The notes below the pieces were generated by a model that had not been told where the DNA came from, made no database searches, and worked only from the letters and a program-made list of their open reading frames with translations. The position numbers and the translations under genes were made by a program. A stretch of DNA of 64,000 nucleotides from contig URNW01000005.1 in NCBI GenBank assembly GCA_900549285.1, forward strand, positions 1-64,000, written 5' to 3'. This document shows, piece by piece, positions 53,887-61,812 of the stretch (the first letter of the stretch is position 1; each line of letters begins with the position of its first letter). Source of the DNA: an uncultured Mycoplasmatota bacterium (GTDB lineage: Bacteria; Bacillota_I; Bacilli_A; RF39; UBA660).

Positions 53887-54137
53887 TCATGCTATTTGAT
53901 AGTATAACTTTTTATATAGAAAATCAAACCAAATCAATGGTTCGACTTTTCAATACATATAATTAATGGGGCAATAAACTAATGAGTTTTGCACCCAAGT
54001 TAGTAATACTTGATGAATTAATTATAGCATCATTTAATAAATTTTACAAAGTCTTTTACATAAAGCAAATTAAAATTAAGTTAATTTATTTTAAAATATT
54101 AATATTTTTGCTATAATATAATTAAATAGTAAAGGTG

Positions 54138-54812
54138 ATGGATGTGTTTAGGAGCGAATTAGAATTACAAAATAAATTTATTAATTTAATGAAACAAGAT
54201 AAACAAGATCATACTTATATTTCAGATGAATTTAATGCAAGATTTGGTAATGTTGATATTGTTAAAGTAAAATATGATAATAATACACCTTTAACAAAAA
54301 AACAGGCTGATATACTTTCTAATATAGCTGCTGCAAGAATCGTTGGGTATTTGCATAAAAAATCAATGAGAACTTTATCTTATTTAATAAAAAACTCTGG
54401 TTATACCGAAGAATATATATTATCCATTTTGTCAAAATTAAAATCAGCAAATATTATTAATGAACCAAAATACTATAGATATATAATTAATGAACAATTT
54501 GAGTTTCCTAAATTAGTTTTTAGTTCTTATGAAGCAAAATTAACTGATTGGCAGAAAGCAATTTCTCAAGCAATAAAAAATCAAGCATTTTCAAGTGAGT
54601 CATACGTTGTAATGCCTGAAAAAATTGCTAAAAAATTATCGTTAACTAAGAAAAATTATTTTTTGTCATATAATGTTGGTTTAATCGCTGTTAATAATGA
54701 TAAATACAAAATTCTTGTGAAACCTAAAATTCAAAAAAATAATTATTCTCAGGCTTCATTAATTAGCAGTATTGCAAAATATTTAATATTACAAAAGCAA
54801 GTCGTTGCGTGA
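54138..54812 (+). CDS. Unknown protein with a probable winged-helix region
   Basis: 224 residues, not recognised. Residues ~50-115 ('KQADILSNIAAARIVGYLHK', 'LIKNSGYTEEYILSILSKLK') read like a winged helix. The C-terminal third alternates strands ('SYVVMPEKIAKKL', 'FLSYNVGLIAVNN', 'KYKILVKPKI') and could be a small enzymatic or dimerisation domain. TATAAT at 54113-54118 and AAAGG before the ATG support expression; GTG 54135 or 54144 are alternative starts. It is the first gene beyond the CRISPR locus and shares a bidirectional terminator with the TIM-barrel-like gene. Confidence 0.6.
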   Translation: MDVFRSELELQNKFINLMKQDKQDHTYISDEFNARFGNVDIVKVKYDNNTPLTKKQADILSNIAAARIVGYLHKKSMRTLSYLIKNSGYTEEYILSILSKLKSANIINEPKYYRYIINEQFEFPKLVFSSYEAKLTDWQKAISQAIKNQAFSSESYVVMPEKIAKKLSLTKKNYFLSYNVGLIAVNNDKYKILVKPKIQKNNYSQASLISSIAKYLILQKQVVA

Positions 54813-54821
54813 CTTGCTTTT
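54793..54821 (+). terminator. Bidirectional terminator
   Basis: AAAAGCAAGTC (54793-54803) pairs with GACTTGCTTTT (54811-54821), followed by T residues. It serves the convergent genes on both sides. Confidence 0.85.
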
Positions 54822-54822
54822 T

Positions 54823-56031
54823 TTAATCCATATAATGACTTTTTTTAAATTCATTTAATGCTAATTGATAATTTTTTACATGAATATTTGTTATAGCCGT
54901 AATAGGTTTAGGAACCAGATGATTATATCTATCAATGCTGTTTAATGCCTTTTCTATTACATCACTAGCATAATTAATTCTGTCTTCAATATCTAAATCT
55001 TTCATTGGTTTTAACAAATCGTTTAATGCTTCAAAATATTGTATATACGTAGTATTTAGTGATATTTCTTCAATGCTTTTACTATTACGGATGTCTTTAT
55101 CTAAATTAGTATCACCAACAATTAAGTTAAATATTTCTTCTTTATTTTCAGGCATAGCTTGAAATAAAATTTCTTCCATTTTGACTTCATGCAGTATTTT
55201 AATTGAAGTATATCTTTTTATATGTCTTCCTTGTCTTTGAAAAACTTCAAGTCCTTTTTCTTGACGATTAAACTTTCTTAAAGAATAAAACCAGCCTGAT
55301 GAAATTGAATTAGCACCTGATGCAATTAAAAGTAAACTTTCTAATCCACAATAACCATAAATAACATCAAAATTTGCATTGCTTAAAGTATAATTAAAAC
55401 TCATAATATTAGATAATCTAGTTGAATCAAAATTATGTCTTATAGTGTCACCATTATCTCTATCTATAACTATATGGATTCCATTAATATCCCCACTATA
55501 ATTTCCTAAATCAGAAATAAAATCATTTACGTCATTCATGTTATTAAAAGCATTTTCCTGAGCCACTATTGAAACATATATTTTTTCTGACAAATCATTT
55601 TCTTTTTTATATTTTATTGCAAATTCACACATATCAAATATCTTATCAACAATTCTTCCATCAAAGCTAGATAAGTAAACTGTAGGCAATAACAATTTAC
55701 TTACATTATATAATTTTTGATAATTAAAACATTTAATAATATATCCTTCTAGTTTTTTACTGTCTCTTAAAAATGTTCTGTCTATTATTTCATCTGGAAT
55801 ATAATCCAAGTCTTTTAATTTTTTTATTTCAGAATTTTGAAATTGTTTATAAAACCATTTATTATCAACTATATTGTCAATTTCTTTTAAACTTGGATTT
55901 GTATCTTTTATTTCATTTACTTTTTCAAAAGTTTCTTCTCTTGGATCCCAGATAATACCATCTACTAAATTTTTATTCAATATTTCTAGAACTTTTGGTC
56001 TCCAGGCTGGTCCATTTTGAATATAAATCAT
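54823..56031 (-). CDS. Unknown TIM-barrel-like protein paired with a kinase
   Basis: 402 residues, not recognised with certainty. Alternating strands and helices suggest a barrel: 'GIIWDPREE', 'LLLPTVYLSS', 'KIYVSIVAQ', 'NGIHIVIDRDNG', 'FDVIYGYCGLESLLLIASGA' and 'SISSGWFYSLRKFNRQ'. The last two segments recall the end of tRNA-guanine-transglycosylase-like barrels, but this is a weak impression. No signal peptide or membrane span. ATG at 56031 starts 1 bp after the kinase stop, with AAAGGAG inside the kinase end. The tight coupling suggests that it is a substrate or effector of the kinase. Confidence 0.6.
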   Translation of the reverse strand: MIYIQNGPAWRPKVLEILNKNLVDGIIWDPREETFEKVNEIKDTNPSLKEIDNIVDNKWFYKQFQNSEIKKLKDLDYIPDEIIDRTFLRDSKKLEGYIIKCFNYQKLYNVSKLLLPTVYLSSFDGRIVDKIFDMCEFAIKYKKENDLSEKIYVSIVAQENAFNNMNDVNDFISDLGNYSGDINGIHIVIDRDNGDTIRHNFDSTRLSNIMSFNYTLSNANFDVIYGYCGLESLLLIASGANSISSGWFYSLRKFNRQEKGLEVFQRQGRHIKRYTSIKILHEVKMEEILFQAMPENKEEIFNLIVGDTNLDKDIRNSKSIEEISLNTTYIQYFEALNDLLKPMKDLDIEDRINYASDVIEKALNSIDRYNHLVPKPITAITNIHVKNYQLALNEFKKSHYMD

Positions 56032-56032
56032 A

Positions 56033-56974
56033 TTACTCACACTCCTTTAATTGTTCAACTTGTAAAATTGCTTTATCTATATCATTGAATCTATTTAATT
56101 TTTGATATGAAGATAGGTTTACAATAATATTTCTAAAAACTTTCATTCTTTTTATATTATCACTAAATTTTTCTTTCCATATAATATACATCTCATCTAG
56201 ATCTCTTAAAGTTTTAAAATTCTTTCTCAATTCTGGAATATACATTTCCATAGCCATTATTCCTATTGGGTACAAATCTGTTTGAAAATTCCATTTATAA
56301 TCTGGTGGATAATTTTGTTGTTCAGGTGCCCAATATCCTCTTGTTCCAAGTAAATTATGAGAAAGCATACTATTTCCTTCTTCTTCCTTTAAATTTTTTC
56401 CTAATCCACCATCAATTACTTTATAAACTTCTTCATTAATAATAATGTTATCAGGCTTTAAATCTCTATGTACATATCCACTATTATACATTATTTTTAT
56501 ATGATTTAACATTTGTAAAATAAAATCTAATACCTCATTATCTGAATAATTGTCTTTATATTGTAAGCTTGAACCTTCAAACTTCTCTTCAATGTAGTAA
56601 GCAACCCAATAATAACTATTAACAAACACATAATTAATTGTTTCAAAAAATTTTAATTGAGGTAAATTTGAACAAGCTTTATTCATTTTTATTTCAGTGT
56701 TTATTCTTTTACATTCAGAATTTATTCTTGTAAATATTTCATTTAAAATATTTCTATCAATACCTTCTAGATTATAATTATTTGATATATCAAAATTATC
56801 ATAAACGTCATATGGAGTTACATCTACAACTTTACAAGCATATTCAATGTCATCTACTCTAATAAAATAAACTTTCTTTTGACCACTATCTTTTTTTAAT
56901 ATTTTTACTTCGCTAACATTGATTCCTTTTTCCAATAATATTTTTTTCAAATCTTGTTCTGATAAATTAATCAC
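56033..56974 (-). CDS. Cytosolic Ser/Thr protein kinase
   Basis: 313 residues, a eukaryotic-like kinase. The ATP lysine is in 'EYACKVVDV', the catalytic loop is 'GYVHRDLKPDNIII', the metal loop reads 'VIDGGLGKNL' (D-G-G where D-F-G is usual), and the activation segment has 'LLGTRGYWAPEQQNYP'. There is no membrane helix or PASTA/sensor domain, unlike housekeeping PrkC-type kinases; the N-terminal ~45 residues are short. GTG at 56974 is chosen from GGAGG 11 bp upstream. It forms a two-gene unit with the barrel-like gene in an accessory region, so a defence or stress role is plausible but unproven. Confidence 0.88.
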   Translation of the reverse strand: MINLSEQDLKKILLEKGINVSEVKILKKDSGQKKVYFIRVDDIEYACKVVDVTPYDVYDNFDISNNYNLEGIDRNILNEIFTRINSECKRINTEIKMNKACSNLPQLKFFETINYVFVNSYYWVAYYIEEKFEGSSLQYKDNYSDNEVLDFILQMLNHIKIMYNSGYVHRDLKPDNIIINEEVYKVIDGGLGKNLKEEEGNSMLSHNLLGTRGYWAPEQQNYPPDYKWNFQTDLYPIGIMAMEMYIPELRKNFKTLRDLDEMYIIWKEKFSDNIKRMKVFRNIIVNLSSYQKLNRFNDIDKAILQVEQLKECE

Positions 56975-57001
56975 TAGTACCAAATCCTCCAATCAAAAAA
57001 T

Positions 57002-57045
57002 AAAAGCGCAATACAAAACCTGATAAAGTCTGTACTAGCACTTTA
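57002..57045 (-). terminator. Terminator after the resolvase operon
   Basis: AAAGTGC...GTAC pairs with GTAT...GCGCTTT (minus strand, 57045 to 57002, with one G-T pair and mismatches), followed by a T-rich tract. Confidence 0.5.
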
Positions 57046-57088
57046 AACCTAAAAGTATTATATCAAATAATTCTACAAATTACTACAC

Positions 57089-57652
57089 TTATAATTTTAA
57101 TATCTCATTGTTATTAAAATTGTTTTTTTGCATTTCTAAATACCATTTATATTCTTCCAATTCTTTTAAATAATCTCTTTTAAAATAATTTTCGTATAAC
57201 CATTTAACTCCTTCTTCTTTAACACATATAACATCATCTTCTTCAAAGGTTATAGGATAAGGAAAAACTTTTCTCATCCTATGAAGTGCTACATGAATAG
57301 CACTTACACTTTTATCAAATTTATATGGTAGAAATCTTAAAGAAGTAGATACATATTTATTTCTTTTATGATCTATTCCTAACTCATTTTCTAAATCAAA
57401 AATTTTTTCTTTATAAAATTCAATTTCAGAAGTTAAATAATGTACTTTTTTATTGAAATAAACTTTTCTTAACCATTCAACACATTCCTTATTTATATAC
57501 ATTTTTGATTTATTATCTTTATCTCTATCTATCCATAAATAGTAATCATATTTGTGTCTTCGTTTTATATTTCTTAAGACTCTTCCAATTTGTTTTGTAG
57601 TTAATGAAAACATTTCTTGAACATCTTTTCTTTCTATCCATTCTTGATTCAT
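57089..57652 (-). CDS. Unknown HTH-like protein coupled to the resolvase
   Basis: 187 residues, unrecognised. 'WIERKDVQEMFSLTTKQIGR' resembles a DNA-binding helix-turn-helix of the excisionase type, and a second similar unit may start near 'LPYKFDKSVSAIHVALHRM'. It is rich in Lys, Tyr and Glu, with a helical segment in the middle ('HYLTSEIEFYKEKIFDLENE'). The start ATG overlaps the resolvase stop as ATGA (57652-57649), so translation is coupled. It may supply the DNA-binding function missing from the shortened resolvase. Confidence 0.55.
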   Translation of the reverse strand: MNQEWIERKDVQEMFSLTTKQIGRVLRNIKRRHKYDYYLWIDRDKDNKSKMYINKECVEWLRKVYFNKKVHYLTSEIEFYKEKIFDLENELGIDHKRNKYVSTSLRFLPYKFDKSVSAIHVALHRMRKVFPYPITFEEDDVICVKEEGVKWLYENYFKRDYLKELEEYKWYLEMQKNNFNNNEILKL

Positions 57653-57969
57653 ACACATCTCGTATCTAATAAAGGCATATCAATTACTAATATATCGGCT
57701 TTAATATTCTTTGTAATATCTTTCCACTCATCAATTATCATATTATAATTTCTACCTAATCTATCAATGCTTTTAATAACTAATAAATCATTTTCTCTTA
57801 ACACATTTTTTAATATACTATATTGCTCTCTATTAAAATCTTTACCACTTTGCTTATCAATATAAATATCTCTTTCATCATTACCATATTTTTTAAATGC
57901 TACTAATTGTCTTTCTTCATTTTGGTCTTTACTACTAACCCTTGCATAACCAAATATTTTATTCTTCAT
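57649..57969 (-). CDS. Serine resolvase catalytic domain, truncated
   Basis: 106 residues. The resolvase N-terminal domain is clear: 'GYARVSSKDQNEERQ' with the nucleophilic Ser, 'IYIDKQSGKDFNREQY', 'LVIKSIDRLGRNYNMII' with the active-site Arg residues, and 'ILVIDMPLLDTR'. Normal resolvases are ~180-200 residues and continue after MPLLDT into a long helix E and a C-terminal HTH. Here the chain ends two codons later, exactly where the next gene begins. The active site is intact. Either a deletion has removed the C-terminus, or this is a stable split form. Confidence 0.85.
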   Translation of the reverse strand: MKNKIFGYARVSSKDQNEERQLVAFKKYGNDERDIYIDKQSGKDFNREQYSILKNVLRENDLLVIKSIDRLGRNYNMIIDEWKDITKNIKADILVIDMPLLDTRCV

Positions 57970-57976
57970 AATAAAT

Positions 57977-58207
57977 TTACCTTCCTATATAATTACTAAA
58001 TTCTCTAAATATTCTATCTATAACAATATCCACAAATACATCATTAAGTCCAACAATGATATTATTTTCTTTTAACTCAGCAATATAATTAGCACAAGCA
58101 ATTGCATATGGAAATTCTCTTTTATTGTCTTCAATGTTTTCCATAATTGTATCAACATAGCCATTGCATACAAACTCTACTATTTTTCTCAATTCTTGCT
58201 CTTTCAT
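57977..58207 (-). CDS. Unknown small acidic protein
   Basis: 76 residues, predicted all-helical ('LRKIVEFVCNGYVDTIMENI', 'FPYAIACANYIAELKENNII'). No family recognised. It is first in the operon with the truncated resolvase (7-bp gap), behind AAGGAGGTG and an SOS-type operator. It could be a regulator or an accessory factor of the mobile element. Confidence 0.55.
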   Translation of the reverse strand: MKEQELRKIVEFVCNGYVDTIMENIEDNKREFPYAIACANYIAELKENNIIVGLNDVFVDIVIDRIFREFSNYIGR

Positions 58208-58233
58208 TAGACACCTCCTTACTATGAATATAT

Positions 58234-58252
58234 ATTATATGAACATTTGTTC
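58234..58252 (-). promoter_or_regulatory. SOS (LexA/DinR-type) box and -10 of the resolvase operon
   Basis: GAACATTTGTTC (58241-58252) is a perfect palindrome of the Gram-positive LexA operator form GAAC-N4-GTTC. It lies directly next to the minus-strand TATAAT (58239-58234), where a bound repressor would block the polymerase. Confidence 0.65.
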
Positions 58253-58333
58253 TGTTTTCCGAGCCCTTTCTTTAAAAAAGTTAAAAAACTTTTCAAATAT
58301 TTAAAAATTCAATTATATACTTTTACAAATACA

Positions 58334-58368
58334 AAAAAAGACTTAATTCATATTCAAATTAAATCTTT
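58334..58368 (-). terminator. Terminator-like hairpin
   Basis: AAAGACTTAATT pairs with AATTAAATCTTT with one mismatch. It lies 28 bp after the gene at 58396-59160. Confidence 0.4.
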
Positions 58369-58395
58369 ATAAACCTACACAATTTTAAATGCTAA

Positions 58396-59160
58396 TTATT
58401 TAATAATCATTGCTGCTATAAAACTGCCAATACTAGCCAATTCCGACAATATACTTAAAACACTTTTCTTATCTTTCATCTTAATTGCATTTTCTAATTT
58501 TTCCAATTTATCTTTACAGTCATTATTTTTCATTTCCATTTTTATTGCCTCTATTTTACTATCTAATAATTCAAACAACTTTTCATCACTAATATTATTA
58601 ACATTAGCAACATTTCCATTGCCTTGCTGACTTATATATGTTCCATATACTATTGGACTGCCTTGACTCATATTACTTTGACCCATAACAACTTTAATAT
58701 TATCATAAATAATTGTACCTAATCTATTATCATAATATCTAAAAATACTATTATCAAAACTAATTAAGCCAATATTACGGCACTCATTTAAAATTTCTCT
58801 AATAGCTTCATTACACATATTATCAAATACATCTTCTAAATTTTTAAATGCTTCATTTCCATAATTACTAATAATTGCCTTTAATTCATTTACTTTATAA
58901 TTTATATATTCTTTTTGACCCAAAAAATTCAGTATAACAAATTTCCCAACTATACCTTTACCGCCACTTAAATCTTGCCACATTCCTTTTTTATTTAATG
59001 TAACTAAACTTTCATTTTCAACTACAAAATCATATGGCACATACTTCATTTTTTCTAAACATAACTTTTCAAATTCTTGCCATTTCAAATCATCACTTTT
59101 GTCTTCTTCATATACACTACTATAAACATAATTAAAAAGGCTAATATTTTTATTATTCAT
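58396..59160 (-). CDS. Unknown protein with C-terminal membrane segment
   Basis: 254 residues, family unknown. The N-terminal ~155 residues look globular ('WQEFEKLCLEKMKYVPYDFV', 'MCNEAIREILNECRNIGLI', winged-helix-like). A glycine/asparagine-rich linker ('MSQGSPIVYGTYISQQGNGN') follows, then a charged helix (about 195-235) and a C-terminal hydrophobic stretch, 'ASIGSFIAAMIIK'. This sensor-linker-helix-membrane layout is seen in small effectors of defence islands, but that is inference. It is followed by a terminator-like hairpin (58334-58368). Confidence 0.5.
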   Translation of the reverse strand: MNNKNISLFNYVYSSVYEEDKSDDLKWQEFEKLCLEKMKYVPYDFVVENESLVTLNKKGMWQDLSGGKGIVGKFVILNFLGQKEYINYKVNELKAIISNYGNEAFKNLEDVFDNMCNEAIREILNECRNIGLISFDNSIFRYYDNRLGTIIYDNIKVVMGQSNMSQGSPIVYGTYISQQGNGNVANVNNISDEKLFELLDSKIEAIKMEMKNNDCKDKLEKLENAIKMKDKKSVLSILSELASIGSFIAAMIIK

Positions 59161-59229
59161 CTTACATCACCGTATAATATTATACATTATTTTTACTATA
59201 TATCATAGTTATTTGCTGTTTATTCCTCG

Positions 59230-59339
59230 CAAATTTCAATAAAAAATGGTAACTCAATATAATTATACTAAATTGCCTAAAATACTTTAAACTTACTAAT
59301 ATGCTATTATTTTTACTGACTACTCATATTTTTTAATAT
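59230..59339 (-). repeat. Direct repeat copy 1 (~105 bp) with terminator
   Basis: It shares about 85-90% identity by eye with 60363-60464: AAATTTCAATAAAAAA, GGTAACTCAATATAAT, a middle block with CTACTAATATGC or CTTACTAATATGC, and TACTGACTACTCA. On the minus strand it contains the hairpin GGCAATTTAGTATAA/TTATATTGAGTTACC followed by T residues, so it ends the ADP-ribosylglycohydrolase transcript. Confidence 0.8.
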
Positions 59340-59355
59340 ACCATATTTTTAAATA

Positions 59356-60306
59356 TTATTTAAAAATATTATAATAGTCATTACTTAACTTTAATAAATA
59401 ATCCTCTTTAACTATACTATCTAACCATTTACTAGGTAAATTACCATAATATATACCACTTAAACCACCAAATAATGCTCCAATAGTATCACTATCATTT
59501 CCTAAATTGATGGCTTCAATGACACATTTATCATAACTATTATTATTCATAAAACACCATATAACTGCCTCCAATGTATCAACAACAAAACCCATACTAC
59601 TAATACTATCTACATCTAATTTACTAATATCATTATTTAATAATCTGTCATAATACTTTATATTTTCCAAACTAAAATATTTTCTATAATTATATTTTCT
59701 TATATTACTATAAGCATTTACTTTTTCTTCGCCACTTAATAACTCTATAACTAAAAGCACATATATAAAACAATCTAATATACTTATTTCGTGTCTATGG
59801 GTAAATGATGATACATCTTTTACTAAATTATATATTTCATTTTCATTTAATTTTTTATAATAACAATAGTAAGCAATAGGTAATATTCGCATTAAACTAC
59901 CATTACCATTATAATTAAAACCTTTCATACCACAATCAGTTATCTTTTCATATCTTTTATTATAATAATTGCCTAAAGCAAAAAATGTTGCTCTGCCAAT
60001 GCCGAATGCTTTATCAATAGCAATAAAATCTTTATTTGAAACCCATAAAATAAAATTATTCATAATACTTTCATAGTTTATTTTACCTTTATTATCTATA
60101 ATCGCTTTCATTGTAGCAATAACCATACTACTATCATCAGACCAAACACCTTTTACACCAATTCTATCACTACTAATCATATCTGTAACTTTATTATTTT
60201 TAAATATTTCTCTTTTTTTAAATTCTAATGGAACACCTAAGGCATCTCCAATAATAAAAACTAATATTCCATTTTTCAATTTATTAAAATCGCACATCAT
60301 TACCAT
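59356..60306 (-). CDS. ADP-ribosylglycohydrolase-family enzyme
   Basis: 316 residues, DraG/ARH fold. The dinuclear metal site is visible: 'VWSDDSSMVIATMKAI' and 'NLGNDSDTIGALFGGLSGIY', plus 'GDALGVPLEF' near the start, 'GNGSLMRILPIAYY' and 'SSFTHRHEISILDCF'. It would remove ADP-ribose from proteins, nucleic acids or small molecules. In accessory regions such enzymes serve as antitoxins or in defence, but no ADP-ribosyltransferase gene is visible nearby. The start is uncertain, because a 16-bp tandem duplication covers the ATG region. It is flanked by two copies of a ~105-bp repeat. Confidence 0.88.
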   Translation of the reverse strand: MVMMCDFNKLKNGILVFIIGDALGVPLEFKKREIFKNNKVTDMISSDRIGVKGVWSDDSSMVIATMKAIIDNKGKINYESIMNNFILWVSNKDFIAIDKAFGIGRATFFALGNYYNKRYEKITDCGMKGFNYNGNGSLMRILPIAYYCYYKKLNENEIYNLVKDVSSFTHRHEISILDCFIYVLLVIELLSGEEKVNAYSNIRKYNYRKYFSLENIKYYDRLLNNDISKLDVDSISSMGFVVDTLEAVIWCFMNNNSYDKCVIEAINLGNDSDTIGALFGGLSGIYYGNLPSKWLDSIVKEDYLLKLSNDYYNIFK

Positions 60307-60320
60307 CGCACATCATTACC
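60289..60320 (-). repeat. 16-bp tandem duplication over the start codon
   Basis: The unit ATCGCACATCATTACC occurs twice in tandem (60289-60304 and 60305-60320). Each copy carries ATGATG on the minus strand. The upstream copy is out of frame and leads to a stop after about ten codons. Confidence 0.9.
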
Positions 60321-60362
60321 ACTCGACTTTATTATATATTAAATATTTATTTTTTCGCTTTA

Positions 60363-60464
60363 AATTTCAATAAAAAAGGTAACTCAATATAATTTATACT
60401 AAATTACCTAAACTACCTTAAACCTACTAATATGCCGTTATTTTACTGACTACTCAAATTTTTT
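60363..60464 (-). repeat. Direct repeat copy 2 (~105 bp) with terminator
   Basis: Second copy of the repeat at 59230-59339; it includes the last codons and stop of the gene at 60450-61349. The hairpin GGTAATTTAGTATAA / TTATATTGAGTTACC followed by six T residues is a good intrinsic terminator on the minus strand. Confidence 0.8.
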
Positions 60465-61349
60465 TAATACATTACCATTTCTATAATAATCTTCATCAGC
60501 AAATCTTACGCATATAACATTATTATTACTATCTAAATATAATATAACATTATCACTAAAATCAGTTCTTATTCTATACCCCTTAGATCCTTCGCCCTCA
60601 ATGCCATCTAATATCTCACTATCTGCTACCATATCATCAAATTCATCTAAACCTATATCTTCTAATATATTGTTTATTTCTGTTGCCTTATCTACATCAA
60701 CATTAGCAACTCTACTAATTATATTAACCTCTCTTGGGTTCCCACCACCAACTGACAAAGCAATTCCTACTATCAATACGAAAAATAATATTACACTAAC
60801 TAAAATACCTACAAATACTTTTAATTTCTTTGTATCTTTTAAAACTGTACCACAATTTTTACATTTATAATCATTAAAATTATATACAGCACCACACTTA
60901 GGACATTTTAATTCTTGCTTACTAATATCAACAGCATAATTTAATGCTTTCATAAAAGTATTATCTATAACACCCTCATTAGCATATACATTAACCACTT
61001 TTTCTTCGCCGTTAACTTTATAATTTACTACCAAATAATCAATATTTTGTATTATTTGCTTCTTTTGTAAGCCACTTAAACCACCTAATATTAAACCAGC
61101 ACCACCAAATAATACATTACCAACTATTCCGCGACCTATAACACTTTTATCTTTTTCTATCAATTCTTTATCGCTAATAATTGCTACATTACTAATATCT
61201 TTTAAATTAATCTTTAAAATAGGTCTTTTCTTAATATCACAAAACTGTAATTCATAGTTAGTTAATCTAACAATACAACTTGCTCCCTCTCTAATACCTA
61301 ACCCCTCATAATGTTTAACCTCTTTTGAATAAAATATTTTTTCTTTCAT
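60450..61349 (-). CDS. Zinc-ribbon membrane protein of unknown function
   Basis: 299 residues. The first ~140 residues form a beta-rich domain like a PH/GRAM-type fold ('ASCIVRLTNYELQFCD', 'ISNVAIISDKELI', then a Gly-rich 'GIVGNVLFGGAGLILGGLSG'). A zinc ribbon follows, 'LKCPKCGAVYNFNDYKCKNC', then one transmembrane helix ('VFVGILVSVILFFVLIVGIA') and a ~95-residue external or C-terminal domain. Proteins of this plan are common in prophages and mobile elements. ATG 61349 follows GAGGTG. No function can be assigned. Confidence 0.6.
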   Translation of the reverse strand: MKEKIFYSKEVKHYEGLGIREGASCIVRLTNYELQFCDIKKRPILKINLKDISNVAIISDKELIEKDKSVIGRGIVGNVLFGGAGLILGGLSGLQKKQIIQNIDYLVVNYKVNGEEKVVNVYANEGVIDNTFMKALNYAVDISKQELKCPKCGAVYNFNDYKCKNCGTVLKDTKKLKVFVGILVSVILFFVLIVGIALSVGGGNPREVNIISRVANVDVDKATEINNILEDIGLDEFDDMVADSEILDGIEGEGSKGYRIRTDFSDNVILYLDSNNNVICVRFADEDYYRNGNVLKKFE

Positions 61350-61479
61350 AACGCACCTCACTATAAATAATTATATATTATTTCGGCAAAATATACAATA
61401 TCAATTATATAAATATAACTAATATTGCTATCACTGATTTCTAATAATTTTAAAATTATATATAAAGGAGGATAATCGC

Positions 61480-61812
61480 GTGGAGAATAATTTAAAGCAA
61501 ATTCGTAATAGTAAAAATCTTTTGCAAACTAAAGTTGCTATGGACTTAAATATTACCCAAGAAGCTATATCTTCTTATGAAACTGGTCGAGTTTTCCCAA
61601 GTTCTGATATGTTAATTAAACTTGCTAATTACTACAATACATCTATTGATTACTTATTATGCCGAACTAAATATGATATGTCTATTGATGATGTTAAACC
61701 AAATAATATTTCTGATAATGACTTTATTTTACTTAACAAAATCAATAAATTATCTGCTACTAATAAAGCTAAAGTAGAAAGCTATATAGATGGTTTAAAT
61801 GATAGTAAATAA
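61480..61812 (+). CDS. XRE-family transcriptional regulator
   Basis: 110 residues. The N-terminal HTH, 'LKQIRNSKNLLQTKVAMDLN' with 'ITQEAISSYETGRVFPSS', and 'YYNTSIDYLL' are classic Cro/C1. The C-terminus is a short helix for dimerisation. It starts at GTG 61480 with AAAGGAGG upstream. It is the only plus-strand gene in the accessory element, divergent from the zinc-ribbon gene, and is therefore the likely master repressor. It ends in an intrinsic terminator (61816-61848). Confidence 0.9.
   Translation: MENNLKQIRNSKNLLQTKVAMDLNITQEAISSYETGRVFPSSDMLIKLANYYNTSIDYLLCRTKYDMSIDDVKPNNISDNDFILLNKINKLSATNKAKVESYIDGLNDSK

Noticed and set aside
53967..53997. Hairpin GGGGCAA...TTGCACCC
   Set aside because: The stem needs two bulges, there is no T tract and no gene boundary; it may be chance.
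54823..56031. Barrel-like protein as a DpdA/TGT-type 7-deazaguanine transferase
   Set aside because: Only a vague resemblance in the last barrel strands; no other dpd or queuosine genes are near, so the name was not used.
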